Positions 13,150 through 23,774 of a DNA stretch of 64,000 nt are shown piece by piece (positions within the stretch are counted from its first letter, which is position 1; the number at the start of each line of letters is the position of its first letter). The stretch is from Ceriagrion tenellum (Eukaryota > Arthropoda > Insecta > Odonata > Coenagrionidae). A model generated the notes under the pieces. That model was given only the letters and a program-made list of their open reading frames with translations. It was not told the DNA's origin and did no database searches. Both the position numbers and the translations under genes were made by a program. Location of the stretch: contig OY720643.1 in the NCBI GenBank assembly GCA_963169105.1, forward strand, positions 24,958,373 through 25,022,372. Direction: 5' to 3'.

Positions 13150-13989
13150 CTGGAGTTTTGCGTGGTACCAGAAACGTTAAATTATGAATGGGCCAGCTAT
13201 TACATGAAACTGTGAAATGGTTCTTAATACCACATTTATTACACTGTTTGCCATAAGCCGAACACTGTCTCAGGCGGTGTATTGTTAGACATCTTCTGCA
13301 CTTGAATTCTTGAGAGTAAATGGAGTATGCCTTCTTTCTTCTTGACTTAGGCTGCTTTTCCTTCTTTTGTCCATATTTCTCTAACTTGCTGGGGAGATGC
13401 GGTCGACCAAAGTAGTTTGCGGTGAGATAATATTCTCAACCTGTTTTTTATCTGCTCTGATGATCTGCAGAAACTTGTGGCCTTCTCCAGAGTAAGGCTA
13501 TCAAAACGAAGGTGACACGCTCTTGTTTAAACGTCTAGAACTCCATGCACAATTTTGTCACGTAGAAGCTGGTGTCTGAGCTCATCTCCTTCCCCCACTT
13601 CATATTTGCACTATTTCAAAAGTTCACGACAGGAAGTCAAAAAGTGTACGTACCTTTCACCGTCTTCCTGGCGTCTGGCTTTAAAAACGTACCGGGTCAA
13701 ATACTGTTGTTTCTCTCGGTGACACACATTTATCAATAAATTTAAGAGTCTCTGAGTATAAATAACGTTTTTCCGTCATGGAAAGCGTAATCACGACCCG
13801 AGCTGAGTCGTGGCACCTCATATTGCTTAGAAGCGACAACTTGACCCTGTCCATAATTTGGTCCTCGTCGGTGTACACCAAATAATTCTCATAACCCTCT
13901 TTCCAGAAGTTCCACTCATTATTGGCATAGGTGGCCTGGATATCAGTACTTAGAGGTAACTTAACTGGTCCGCCGAAAGCCATAATCAC
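13150..13989 (-). pseudogene. gypsy-1 Gag with zinc knuckle
   Basis: Gag packages the element RNA. The frame starts with MAFGGPVKLPLS (Met at about 13,983-13,989), then WNFWKEGYENYLVYT, a layout common in Gag of arthropod Ty3/gypsy elements. Downstream, after frame breaks, a Cys-rich segment near 13,190-13,300 contains CRRC, CSAYGKQ and the zinc knuckle CNKCGIKNHFTVSC, which fits C-x2-C-x4-H-x4-C. Several stops and shifts lie between 13,380 and 13,680. Confidence 0.8.
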
Positions 13990-14057
13990 AAGATGGGGTA
14001 AACTGCGTCACAATCTCTCGGAAAAAGAAACTCGATTCGATTCACGACTGCGCCATG

Positions 14058-14266
14058 TTTTATATCTTCTCACAAAACATGGATGGATTTATCTCTAATA
14101 ATTCAGCAATTTGATATTTGATCCAATGTGAGAAATTGTACTATTTAATTCAGCTCGTGACAACAATATAATTAACAGAATCAATAAACTTAAAGCATAT
14201 AAACAAACAGTATGTTGCTAATCAACTTTTATACCTACATGAAACACCTGCCTTATTTTGTAAATA
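14058..14266. other. AT-rich spacer, possible gypsy-1 5' LTR position
   Basis: The sequence directly beyond the primer-binding-site-like stretch should be the 5' LTR, but it does not resemble the candidate 3' LTR at 9,771-9,902. No other feature is visible. Confidence 0.3.
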
Positions 14267-15089
14267 CATGTATTTTGTTGGAAAGCCATCACAAAGATGG
14301 GGTGAGCTTCTTACGGCTAGGCAATGAAACAGAAAATCTCCAAAAGCCGTAAACAATTGGCACCCTTCGTCAATAAACACCAAAATTTGCTGTCTTGGTA
14401 TGCTGGGAAAACCACAGCAGAGACCAACCACAGCCTCTCAACCAAGAGTACCCTCCTGTGTTGGTTTACGGGAAAGTTACTTCCTCGCCAGGGACCAAAC
14501 ACAGACGCACACACACAACCAAATACGATCCTTTGCAAGGGCTAATGGGACCCCGCTAAGGATGTTTGGTACTTCAAGCCTACGTTGAAGTGACGCGTTA
14601 CCTTCGGTTCGCTGAAGAGGGCTACTTTGTAGCCGAAATACGCGTATTCGACCCCCACCCTCGTCCTGTTTTGTCGATTTGACCACGCTCTTTTTGAGCT
14701 GATTCTCCCAGAAGTTGGGCCCATTTGCGTGTGTGAGTGAGTGATTTTGTGTGCTTGTGTGTGTGCTTGTGTATATACCAGGCATCCTTAGCGGGGTCTC
14801 ATTAGCCCCGTGAAGGATCCCAGGTCAAAACCCAAACATCCTTAGCGGGTTCCCATTAGCCCTTGCAAAGGATCGTATTTGGTTGTGTGTGTGCGTCTGT
14901 GTTTGGTCCCTGGCGAGGAAGTAACTTTCCCGTAAACCAACACAGGAGGGTATTCTTGGTTGAGAGGCTGTGGTTGGTCTCTGCTGTGGTTTTCCCAGCA
15001 TACCAAGACAGCAAATTTTGGTGTTTATTGACGAAGGGTGCCAATTGTTTACGGCTTTTGGAGATTTTCTGTTTCATGTATTTTGTTGT
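14267..15089. repeat. Long inverted repeat (foldback-like element)
   Basis: The arm at 14,323-14,560 is repeated in reverse complement at about 14,847-15,079 with only scattered differences. That gives arms of about 235 bp around a spacer of about 285 bp. The spacer holds a partial extra copy of the inner arm end (catccttagcgggg at about 14,782) and small hairpins such as 'acttcaagcc' paired with its complement. A direct repeat 'catgtattttgttg' occurs at 14,267-14,280 and again at about 15,076-15,089, just outside. The left one is separated from its arm by about 42 bp. No transposase is present, so this is a non-autonomous foldback or MITE-like element, class unknown. Confidence 0.8.
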
Positions 15090-16790
15090 ACACATGTAGA
15101 TGTATGTTGTTGACAAGAAAAATGTTTTGTTTTTATTCATAAACAATTTAAAAACTGTAAATGTGTTACCATTACCTTTAAAGAATTTGATATATTAATC
15201 TACTTTGCGTGCTAATTAGTGCGATTTACGTCTTTTCCCTCAATAAAGAGAAATTAAAAGCATGCGAACTGAGAGGACAACTTTTATTTAATGGATTTTG
15301 GTCTAACATTAAAGTTATGTTTTTTATTTTTCTTTCAATTCAAAGTAAAATTTGGTAAGTGATTTTTTGATTCAGCAAAAAGGTATAGTCTAACGCTTCA
15401 TGTATAACAAAGATCGAAAGTAAAGATGACTTCATTTCTGTGGGAAATAAATTGCTACAATATTTGGAAAAATGTTACAAAAATCAATAATTGAATGCTA
15501 GGGAAATTTCTTTTCTGGGATATAATATACATTTCATCATTCACGTGACGGGTAGCCGAGAAAATCTGTTCCATTTTCACTCCGACTGTTTGAAAACTCG
15601 AACAGTTTCTTCCGTCTGAACGTGTAGAGAAAAACAATTGATGATAAACTTAAAGTAATGCGTAGCTGTGGTATCAATTTTTTACATGGAATTTATTAAT
15701 CAGATATGGAAGAATTCACCCTAAGAATTACATAAGATACATTTTTAAGAGGTTTTCTTGAGTTTCTCCTGTAACCCTGCGTCAAATACTGCAACTGAAA
15801 TTTTACCTACATCCTCGGGACGAATCGCTTTGACATTTTCTGTGCCTATAACCAATTTTGGTGACCATACAAAATTAAATTTAAAAATTGACGATAACTC
15901 ATTACGCCTTCATTAAAAAGTTTTTTGAGAAAGAGCGGTTTGTCTGTGTAAATTCTGGCAACCAAAAGGACGTAACGAGTAACTGAAAATTACAAAGTTA
16001 AAAATAATACCTATCATAATGATACTGTTTGAGGAAAAAGTTTTCAGTGTTAAATAAAATGCTCTAAAAGTAATGTTTCTCAGGAAACTTTTTTAAATAA
16101 CGTATGTACTCGCGCTTTCGCTTAAAAATGAACACGATCTTTGGATCACCCAGCATTAAATAATTCTACCTTTAATAAAAAAACAAACTTCTGAGAATAT
16201 AATAGCCGTTAATATACATTACATAATAGAAAATCAAATGACCGTGTACAATTGTAAATGGCCCACGAGGAAAGATCGTACTTTGAACACTGAGAGGCGT
16301 TCACTCTATTTGACAGATTTTTTTTTCTCTGTGGAATTACGCACAATTGTTCATTGCGGGTGACTCCGTAAAAGTGGAACTCCGTGGCTAGTCCCGGATA
16401 GCTTAAAATCTAAAAACATGGCTTCGACAATATACTACAGGATAATACTTTGGCGGGGAAGGATACTTTGACGCATCCTCCGCTCCGATTCCCTCGGCCG
16501 CTGCCTTGCAGTCCTTACTAGTAGTTTTGCCCATGGTGAGAGCAGGAAGGGGAGGAGGGGGCGGCGCAGTCCCGCGAGTATCGAGGAGAGAGATGAATTA
16601 CAAAAAAAGAAGACACCTTCTCTTTAAAAAAAATTAAAAAATCATATTAATTTATTTGTGAGCATCAATTAGGAGAGTACAAAACAAAAAAATGTAAGCG
16701 AAGGAAAAAAAAGAAAAAAAAACACCGAACTCATATACAAACGAAAACAATAAAAAAAACCCTCCAATTCACCCCACGTTCGTGTCCCTT
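15090..16790. other. Non-coding stretch, partly A-rich
   Basis: AT-rich DNA with no supported gene. A GC-rich patch occurs at about 16,440-16,600 and an A-rich low-complexity run at about 16,600-16,760. Confidence 0.5.
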
Positions 16791-17018
16791 CCCAACGATA
16801 GTCTATATACAAGCACAGCATAAAACCAAACACCGATTCACTCCACTATACATGTCCCTTTCTATAAATGGGTCCTTATTCGGGCCCGAATAAGACCCGG
16901 GCTTCCCAAAGATAGTCTATATACAGGCACAATATAAAACCAAACACCGATATTCTCCACTTTTCATGCCCTTTTTTAAAGATGGGTCCTTATTCGGGCC
17001 CGAATAAGACCCGGGCCA
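16791..17018. repeat. Two-copy 114-bp tandem repeat with perfect palindrome
   Basis: The unit at 16,791-16,904 recurs at 16,905-17,018. Each contains 'gatagtctatatacaagcac' or a close variant and ends with the perfect 20-bp palindrome CTTATTCGGGCCCGAATAAG, at 16,875-16,894 and 16,989-17,008. The palindrome sits inside a longer near-palindrome with GGGTC and GACCC arms. Confidence 0.85.
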
Positions 17019-17299
17019 CATGGGAGTCGCGTGGCCGAAGCCGGATTGACCCGCCTAGGAGAGACTATGGTGAAGCGTGGGGAGATATGGGCATGACCAC
17101 CGAGAGTACAAGGCCTAGGCGGTGTTTTGTGACGTCACGCACTAGGGGCCGAGCGTCGCATAGCAGCCAGGAAGAGCTCTCTCTGGTAAAACGCTCATGA
17201 CCGCGGCAAATGAACTTCACTGCGAGTGCTAATTCTCTGCTTAAAATGTTAAGATTTTATATAGAATTTCGATACTGCGAAAGTTAAAGGGCATCTTAA

Positions 17300-18762
17300 G
17301 CCAAATAGCAGGAGAAAATCATTCATATTCGTATCTACTTTGCGCCATAGAGCACTCGCATAACAAGGTACAATTAATGTTTTTGGTTCTGTTTGCAAAA
17401 ATCAGGAAAATGCATGCAGACTCCTTCATTCTTTTGATTTTACCAATTATTTCTAATGCACTTGAAAATGTGCACAGAGTCAATAACAAAGAATAGTGGA
17501 CGAGAAGCATCAGCGGGATGGGAATAAACAATACTCAATTTGGGAGTGGTTGCAAAGAAGGACATAGCTTTTCTATTAATGGAGTTATTGTCAGTAATGA
17601 CAGCAATTACTTTTAGCCCAACCTTTTCCACCCCCATGATCACCTTTCTTATTATGCTATGGAGGGTGGTGGCGGTCATTGAATTAACAGGGAGAATGTG
17701 GATGACATCTTTATATGAAGACAGTACACTCTGAATCATGAAAACATGGGCACTTGAGGCAAGGCTTTCACTGTCAAAGGATGAACCAACGATGGAATTT
17801 ATAATCCATGAATTTCTTAATGTGGATCTCATCAATCATTAATGTTACATACCGTTCGCCATCACTCAGATTCCTAGATTGCTGCTTGAGATAGAATAGG
17901 AAACTTTCCTCTTGCTGTTCATTTTCGGGCCCCAACTTAAAGGAAGAACAAATTTTGTGTATGCTTCTGGGATGAGGAAGAATGAAATTGCCCGATGCCC
18001 TCACAAACTTATATGCCTGTGGTGATACTAGGAAGAACATGGATGCAAACATATCATTTCGGAGCTGTACCTCATTCCTTCCTTCTTCTTTTGAATTAAT
18101 CCAATTTGGTCAGAAAAAAAATTATAAAAGTTGTCATTTAAACTGTCATTTATTTTGATTTTGTCAATAGATTTTGTGAGTGAGGAAAATAAATTATTTG
18201 TATGTACATGGCAGGTGGCTTCTAACAAGTCTTAGAGTTCATACACTTCATACATAAATAATACTTTGTGGGGAAGATTAAACTTTTTGATGACACTCAT
18301 TTCAATATTATCGATATAAGTTCTTACATTCAATTCAGAATCAATAGAAAGGGCATGACTTATTACAGGGCCTGGGCTAATATCGAGGTGAATGAAGAGA
18401 ACTGTGTCTGGCTTTATGATTAAGTCCCAAAAACTTGAATGTTTATTTTCCCTAGCTAACAGCACTGCCTTCTCAAAGGAATTCAATTCTTGTTCTGCCC
18501 TATATACTTCCTGCATCTTGATGCTTTCTTAGATAGCAGCCTCAACAGCTTCACTCTCCAGTCGTTGCCTCTTTTCAACTGGAGATTCTCTGCTGGTACT
18601 TGGGGAGGTCAAGTAGCCGGGACACCCAGGAAATATGTGGGGAACAGCTCCTTCCTTCAGTCTGGCACGATACAGTGGAGCTTTCACACTCTTTCCAGAC
18701 CTCTCATCGTGATACGTAGTTTCACGCATTATTTCCTCGGCGAGAAAATGAGCCTGGCAAAC
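17300..18762 (-). pseudogene. P transposase exon 2: rest of THAP and transposase, broken
   Basis: After a pyrimidine-rich acceptor (tttttacag) at 18,763 the frame begins VCQAHF, which completes the THAP zinc site. The THAP AVP box appears as EGAVPHIFPG. Transposase parts follow on the minus strand: SPQAYKFVRAS and LPHPRSIHKI near 17,950-18,030, a VTLMIDEIHIKKFMDYK segment near 17,830-17,870, IVGSSFDSESLASSAHVFM, VIAVITDNNSINRKAM, and VHIFKCIRNNW near 17,440-17,460, then NQKNEGV after a stop. These match P-element/THAP9-like transposases by memory. Lesions include in-frame TAA codons at 18,529 and 18,232, frame changes near 18,040 and 17,830, and stops after 17,440. It is a pseudogene. Confidence 0.8.
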
Positions 18763-18890
18763 CTGTAAAAAATTAAAATATTGAGTTTTCAAGAAGTAAT
18801 TCATATTTTGCTTTTTATTATATTTTTCCTTTTTATATGTATATTTATTCAAAAATGCTAGAAAGGCACAATACTTGCTAAAAACTAATA

Positions 18891-19318
18891 CTCAAGAAAA
18901 ACTGATTTCCAACTGTTTTACATCTAGGTTAAATCTGGTTCGAATCAGCAAAATGTGATTTGACTCTCTTTTGAAACTGATTTCCACTGTTTTCCAACCG
19001 AGAGGAAGTTCAAAAGGTGATTTTAATCTGGTTTCCATTGAGCCAGTTTCCAAATGTTTAGTGTTTGAAACTGAGATTTAATACTATGAAGAAAAAAATT
19101 AATTTGAAACAGTAAGGATTCAAATCAGTTGGAGAACAGAGAAGGTAACCAGTTTGAGAAAAACAGTTGGAAACCTACCACTATCATGTATGAGGTGTCT
19201 TAAAACTGTGCTGCTACTGTTTTCCAGGAGTTTCAATTTGGAAATCAGATTCAAAGGAATTGAAAAACAGTTGGAAATGAGATTCAAATCAGATGGAAAT
19301 CAGTTTTTTCTTCTTGAG
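18891..19318. mobile_element. MITE with subterminal motif array inside the P-element intron
   Basis: Ends CTCAAGAAAAACTGATTTCC and, in reverse complement, CTCAAGAAGAAAAAACTGA frame about 430 bp, each flanked by TA. Inside are many direct and inverted copies of a motif like aaactgatttccaactg. It lies in the intron between the two THAP exons and has no coding capacity. Confidence 0.75.
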
Positions 19319-19385
19319 TAGGCTTTAATAAGTTCACACAACAGATTAATAGCAACTGTTAATGCGAAACTGTTTTTTCTTAAGT

Positions 19386-19930
19386 GCGTTCATAATGCTC
19401 CACATCCGAAGCCTTCGCTATCATCAACGTTATCAAATAATTAGTTTTTCACCTGTACTAACGCAGTGAAGCCCTTAAGCCAACATATTTAATGGTAGCG
19501 GATACAGAAAAAACAGCCACTACTTAATGATTTATAATACCGTACGTTCCTTTCCACAAATAATGAGTTCCAAACAAAACGGTCCTTCTATGTACTCGGA
19601 AAATGTTGGTATTCAAATAGACATCTTATATTGACATATAAGATGTCTATTTGAATACTAGTTTAAATGTCATTGACTTCTAGTGTGCTCACAATGCAGC
19701 ACGTCCGAGGCCTCGCTTCCTGATCTGGGTACTGATCTGGATATATCATCAACGTTACGCAATAATTACTCTTAGCACTATTAATTTCAGAAGTTGTTGA
19801 GACAACATATTTGAAGTCTTGGATCTAGAGAAAAAATAGCCTTTTCCCTACGATTTCTACAACATCGTACGTCCTTCCCTTCCCAAAAAATCAGTTCAAA
19901 ACAAAGCAGGGGTTTTTTTAGATGGGGAAT
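19386..19930. repeat. Diverged two-copy direct repeat of about 290 bp
   Basis: A block beginning 'cataatgctccacatccga' near 19,390 recurs as 'cacaatgcagcacgtccga' near 19,688. Shared order of 'catcaacgtta', 'caacatattt' and 'cgtacgt' landmarks continues to about 19,930. It is non-coding and lies inside the P-element intron. Confidence 0.6.
19609..19658. repeat. Perfect hairpin, 23-bp arms, 4-base loop
   Basis: Positions 19,609-19,631 are exactly complementary to 19,636-19,658 with loop tgac between them. The arms begin gtattcaaatag. The hairpin sits between the two copies of the local duplication. Confidence 0.9.
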
Positions 19931-20276
19931 GTAGTTAGTTCAATTGATGCCTTACCTACTTAAAGCATTGCTTTTCAATGAGAAAGGTTAGGTATTTCCC
20001 TACAACGCACAGCCTCTTAAGTTAAATTTGGTGATCCCTACTTGTTTCCAAATTTAAGAAAAAACTTGACCGTTCGTTCCATTCTGTTTCAGAGAGTAAT
20101 CCCCGCGGAATAGTGAAAATAATTGAGAAAACTTAGAATGTGAGCGAGACGAAGCAGCGACTTCAACGACGCGGAAATGCGTGAATACAATCATCCGTGC
20201 TAGTTAAAACTACTGTTAAAACAGACTTTTATATTGGTATATAGTAAAATATTATACTCTAAGGATATATACTTAC

Positions 20277-20429
20277 TCTTGAGTGCTTAGATGGTTCAAA
20301 ATCCTTCCTCGGAATGGCTTTTATCCACTTCCTCCGCAGCTCTTCGTCGCTCGGAAACTGAAATACACACACTTTCGCTTCCTTAGCATAATTTCCTCTG
20401 CACATTGGAACACAACACTTTCCAACCAT
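20277..20429 (-). pseudogene. P transposase exon 1: THAP domain N-terminal half
   Basis: THAP domains are zinc-coordinating DNA-binding modules that guide P transposase to its ends. This exon starts MVGKCCVPMC (start chosen at 20,429, the methionine that opens a canonical THAP), then VCVFQFPSDEELRRKWIKAI and ends FEPSKHSR. CCVPMC gives the first C-x(2-4)-C pair and W of RRKWIKAI is the invariant Trp. A consensus donor AGA|GTAAGT starts at 20,276. The exon joins in phase to exon 2, which begins VCQAHF and supplies the last zinc ligands. No lesion is visible in this exon. Confidence 0.8.
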
Positions 20430-21039
20430 TTTCAAAAACAAATAAAATTTTGCACTGAGAAATAACGCACAAAATAATAGATGTTCACCACCTAAAACTT
20501 GTAAAAAACTCCACTAAATCTCACAGAACGCTTTGAACAATCCACACCATGTGCTTCCTGCCAAGAACTAATCGTTAGGGAAAACCAGTTAATAGCTTAC
20601 CCTGTATGCCCTGGCACGTCGGCCCCAAAGCACTGACGTCACGAAAAGTGAAAGGCACAGTGGCACGGCCTTGTAGTTTAGGTGGTCATGATATGGGCCG
20701 CAGGTCCCACGGCCGGGATTCCTCGTGGGGGCGCCCATTGAAGGTCTCCCGCACGTCCCTCGGCGCGACGGGGCGCTCGGGGGTGTGGATCATCCGGTGG
20801 CCAGGGGTTGGAGGGAGGGTGGTCGGCTGCGTCGGCGAGGCGCTCCGGGGTTACGGGAGGGCTGATCAGCGCCGGTGGTCGTGGCCGGAGGGTGAGGCAG
20901 GCCTCAAACACCACGGACAAAGACACCCGCTCCCGGCGGTTAGCCCGTCTCCGTCTCCTGGGCGGGTCGACTGGCATCCGCTCCGATGGTGGGCGCGGCG
21001 CGGCGCCCGCTCACGTCTCGAGGATGCAAGAAGGAAAGG

Positions 21040-21205
21040 AAACCCTCGTTGGCTGGGTCCGTGCTGAGGAATGGGTGCATAGGGTGCAGGAAAGGATGCA
21101 GGGAAGGGAGACCCTCGTCGGTTGGGTACGTGCCGAGGGGGGGAAAGGGATTCCTCGTCGGCTGGGTCCGTGCCGAGGAATGGGTGCAGAAGGTGCGGAA
21201 AAGGA
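21040..21205. repeat. Minisatellite in GC-rich island
   Basis: The block ctcgtcggctgggtccgtgc, followed by 'cgaggaatgggtgca', occurs around 21,042 and 21,152. A shortened copy lies near 21,107. The copies are separated by 'ggtgcaggaaaggatgca'-like spacers. Confidence 0.75.
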
Positions 21206-21639
21206 TGCAAGACACGAGCGGACTCCGGCATTGCTCTGACGGCGGCTAGTTCTCGGCCGGCAAGCGGTCTCCGTGGGCGATGTACTGGCTGGTGAGCGGC
21301 GGCTCGAGGAGAGGTCGGCGGAGGGCAGGACCGTCGAAGGGTGCCTCCACCCTGGCTGTCTCTATTTTTGCGCCGAAGCGAACCCTTTTTATACGAATTC
21401 TCTCCGGCACGGAGCGGGGTTCGTTTGCCTCCCCAGCCAATGAGCGTTGTCAATCTCTTTTTAACCCTCGCGCCGAAGTCTCTCGAAGGGAAATGCTTTC
21501 TCTGCCACGAGTAGCATGAGAATTTTCTGTACTCCTCTCTACGGAGCTCCCTCGTGGCGACGAATCGCTCTGGTATTCCTTTTCCCCGTATTGGAACCCC
21601 ACTCAGCGGGACAACGTGCCCTTCTCCCGGGTACTCGGC

Positions 21640-21703
21640 CATGACCACCAAGACTACACTCTCGGTGGTCATGCAGTCTAGTGGAGTAGTCTAGGTGGTC
21701 ATG
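21640..21703. repeat. Cluster of P-end-like termini
   Basis: CATGACCACC at 21,640-21,649 is followed by GGTGGTCATG at 21,664-21,673 and again at 21,694-21,703. The flanking bases (aagactaca and gtagtcta) resemble the subterminal bases of the P-element at 17,092-20,690. It looks like a mini-element or a scar of related transposons. Confidence 0.6.
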
Positions 21704-21720
21704 GTTCGGCCCGCAAACCC

Positions 21721-23289
21721 TAGTCAACAGCGCTCAAACTTTCACCACCTCTCTCGCGTAGACGGCCGCCTCACCGCTGGCTTGTGCCCGCCAAAATACT
21801 TGAATGTTTATTAACCCGTTAAAAATCGATATCACTATATGGGTTTACCATATCAATTGTTATTAAATACTGCTGTAAAGAGCTTAAAAACAAGACCAAA
21901 ATCTTGCTTCTACTGCTTTTCATAACCAAGAAAATGTTTTCACAAACTTGATAATAACTTTTTTATGGAAAATTAGAACTGAACGTTTAAAGATACATTT
22001 ATATATGTTTTTCCTACACAATACTACAGGTGCATTACGATGAAACTTCAAGTTTCTTCACGACGTTCCGTTCGACGTACAAAAAAACGGCACTTTTTTG
22101 TTCTTACCGTGATAAAAAATCGAGTGTGTACTGTAAAAATAATCGACAACCACGGTTAAACGCAAAATAAAACACGCAAAATTTTGATGTAACTCGCATT
22201 CATATCGGTATCACGGTTCATTTTAAATCAGTGCCCAAACTCGAATCTATATAATTTTTCCATCGATAGTAGAGTTCATTGGGCGGACATGATGTCAAAT
22301 TCACGTGACCACTGACCCCATGTTGTAGATACAAAATCGAGTAAAAGTAGAAAACGAGTAAATGAAAAAGCAGTCTAGCTATGTTTTCTATGTATGAAGT
22401 AAGAATTTGGGGTGTGATAATATGGGTATGTTTGGAAAATAGAGTGAAGAAACTTTCATATGGATATTATTTTATCATAACTACGTTTATTTCTGTGATC
22501 TTAATTTTTTGTGGAAAAATTGATGAATTGGCGATATTTAAAGGATTCTCAAATATGAATATACTGATGAAGTATTGTATAAGCCAGGAGCTGAAGATAA
22601 CAGGTATCTTGTTCGGAATGTAATACATTGATATACTGTTAGGTGTTTTTTCCTTAAGACAAAAAATATGCCTTTTTGTGCATTAAGATGTTGACTAAGG
22701 AAGATATAGTGGGCGATATGTCGTTCACTTTAGCATCCCCTGGCAATCAAAGCACAATCATTATTTGCCATTTTATGACATATATGAATTATTTTACTCA
22801 TAAGCGATAACATTAAAAAATAATATTGCCTTCAAATTGTCGAATATGAACGGGAAGCATTTGCAAGAAGTAATTGACTTCAATCACCCACCAACAGTAT
22901 GGACATGGATGCCGCCTTTCATATGTTTTACGAGATGGTGGCCGCATGATGTCTCTTCCATCGTAGAACGGGTACGAAAGTTTTGAGAATTTCACTTTGT
23001 TTGTCTGGGGATCAAGATAACTTCATTGGCAGTGAACTATGCGTTTGCCAATTTCGAAAACGGCCTAAGCCATGAGTTTGTTTTGCAAGAGCGTGAGTCG
23101 TCTCAGGAGAATGCCATAGAGGTCTCTTCTTGGAAACACGCCTCGAAGGAACGAAATCCACGATGGTACCGTTGAGGAAATCATAAAAGAGCGTTTATTG
23201 CGGGCCAGTCGGCTTTGTTCCTGGGTCCTTGGGTGACTTCGGAAGAGGAGGAATGGGAAAGACGAGGGAGCACTCCGAGTGAGTCGTGG
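21721..23289. other. No recognisable feature
   Basis: AT-rich DNA on both sides of a few short open frames. None shows a domain, splice sites in phase or a repeat shared with other parts of the window. Confidence 0.45.
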
Positions 23290-23700
23290 TCAGAAAATGT
23301 TCTTACCGACGGCGACTGAAGGAAGACGGAGAGAGGATTGAACCAAAGTAAGCGTTGCCAAATTTCTTTCAGGAGGTAGGTTGTACTGCTCTAGCCCCAG
23401 TCCGTGAATAAAGTGCTCAAGAAAGTACTTGTCGCTGGGGCTAACGGTACGACCCTCAGTTCGGGTGGTCCATTGAAATATGAGTTCGTCACCAAGAGAG
23501 CAAACACGAAGGACAGAAACAGAGAACGTTCGGAGGACGTTTAAATTGCAATTGGATGGGCGGTAGAAGCAGCCAATGAATAATTTCCTTGCACTGTTTG
23601 TGTAATGATTTGTTTGAGCCCTAGCCCAGATTCTTTCACTATTTGTTTCAAGATATCCCTTTCTTGAAGCGGGAATAGTGAGTGCCTTTCCTTCTAGCAT
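23290..23700 (-). pseudogene. LINE endonuclease fragment
   Basis: The minus-strand frame shows KLFIGCFYRPSNCNLNVL, which resembles the IIxGCxYRPPN motif of AP-type endonucleases of CR1/Jockey LINEs. This is followed by LGDELIFQWTTRTEG, where a GGDFNxPxIDW motif is expected, and then GLEQYNLPPERNLATLTLV, resembling GLxQxVxxPTRxxxTLDLV. The catalytic GDFN Asp/Asn are not intact. It nicks target DNA in live elements, but this copy is degenerate and no RT follows directly. Confidence 0.6.
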
Positions 23701-23774
23701 CGATGTGCGTTGAAGTCGAACATTTCTCGAACGACTAGTTTGCTACGCCCTAATGTTCAAAGTAATTATTTTTA

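Larger units (their letters stand above)
9771..14057 (-). mobile_element. Decayed Ty3/gypsy LTR retrotransposon (gypsy-1)
   Basis: On the minus strand the order is gag, protease, reverse transcriptase, RNase H, integrase, which is the Ty3/gypsy order. All coding parts contain stops or frame changes. A 'tggcgcagtcg' stretch on the minus strand at about 14,047-14,057 resembles a primer-binding site of the tRNA-Ser type (from memory). A candidate 3' LTR begins after the purine-rich 'cccagggg' at about 9,903-9,911. I could not find a matching 5' LTR beyond 14,057, so the 5' end may be lost or replaced. The left edge lies inside the last unit of the C/T-rich tandem array. Confidence 0.85.
17092..20690 (-). 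mobile_element. P-element-like transposon with THAP transposase
   Basis: A 3.6-kb element. Its ends match in inverted orientation: CATGACCACC at 17,092-17,101 and GGTGGTCATG at 20,681-20,690. Similarity extends inward through 'tacaaggcc', 'gtgacgtca' and 'ggggccga' blocks over about 70 bp. GATATGGG occurs immediately outside the left end (17,084-17,091) and at the right end (20,690-20,697), an 8-bp target duplication that fits the P superfamily. The right copy overlaps the end by one G, so the exact boundary is uncertain by one base. Ends starting CATG also match P. The inside carries a decayed THAP-type transposase on the minus strand, a MITE, a local duplication and a hairpin. Confidence 0.85.
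20698..21720. other. GC-rich, CpG-dense island
   Basis: About 1 kb of strongly GC-rich DNA in AT-rich surroundings. Long overlapping open frames on both strands are expected from such composition and show no recognised domain. It holds a minisatellite at about 21,040-21,205 and a cluster of P-end-like motifs at 21,640-21,703. It was continuous with the GC-rich flank at 17,019-17,091 before the P-element inserted. It could be a promoter-associated island or part of a TE. I cannot tell which. Confidence 0.55.

Noticed and set aside
14317..14785. Open frames rich in VCVCVC or HTHTHT in the foldback element
   Set aside because: They are mirror-image frames of the inverted arms and a GT/CA-rich stretch, not genes.
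20606..21672. Long overlapping open frames on both strands of the GC-rich island
   Set aside because: High GC lowers stop frequency. Frames overlap on both strands and contain no recognised motif.
22381..22623. Short hydrophobic open frame as a membrane protein gene
   Set aside because: AT-rich chance frame without splice signals, repeats or a family match.
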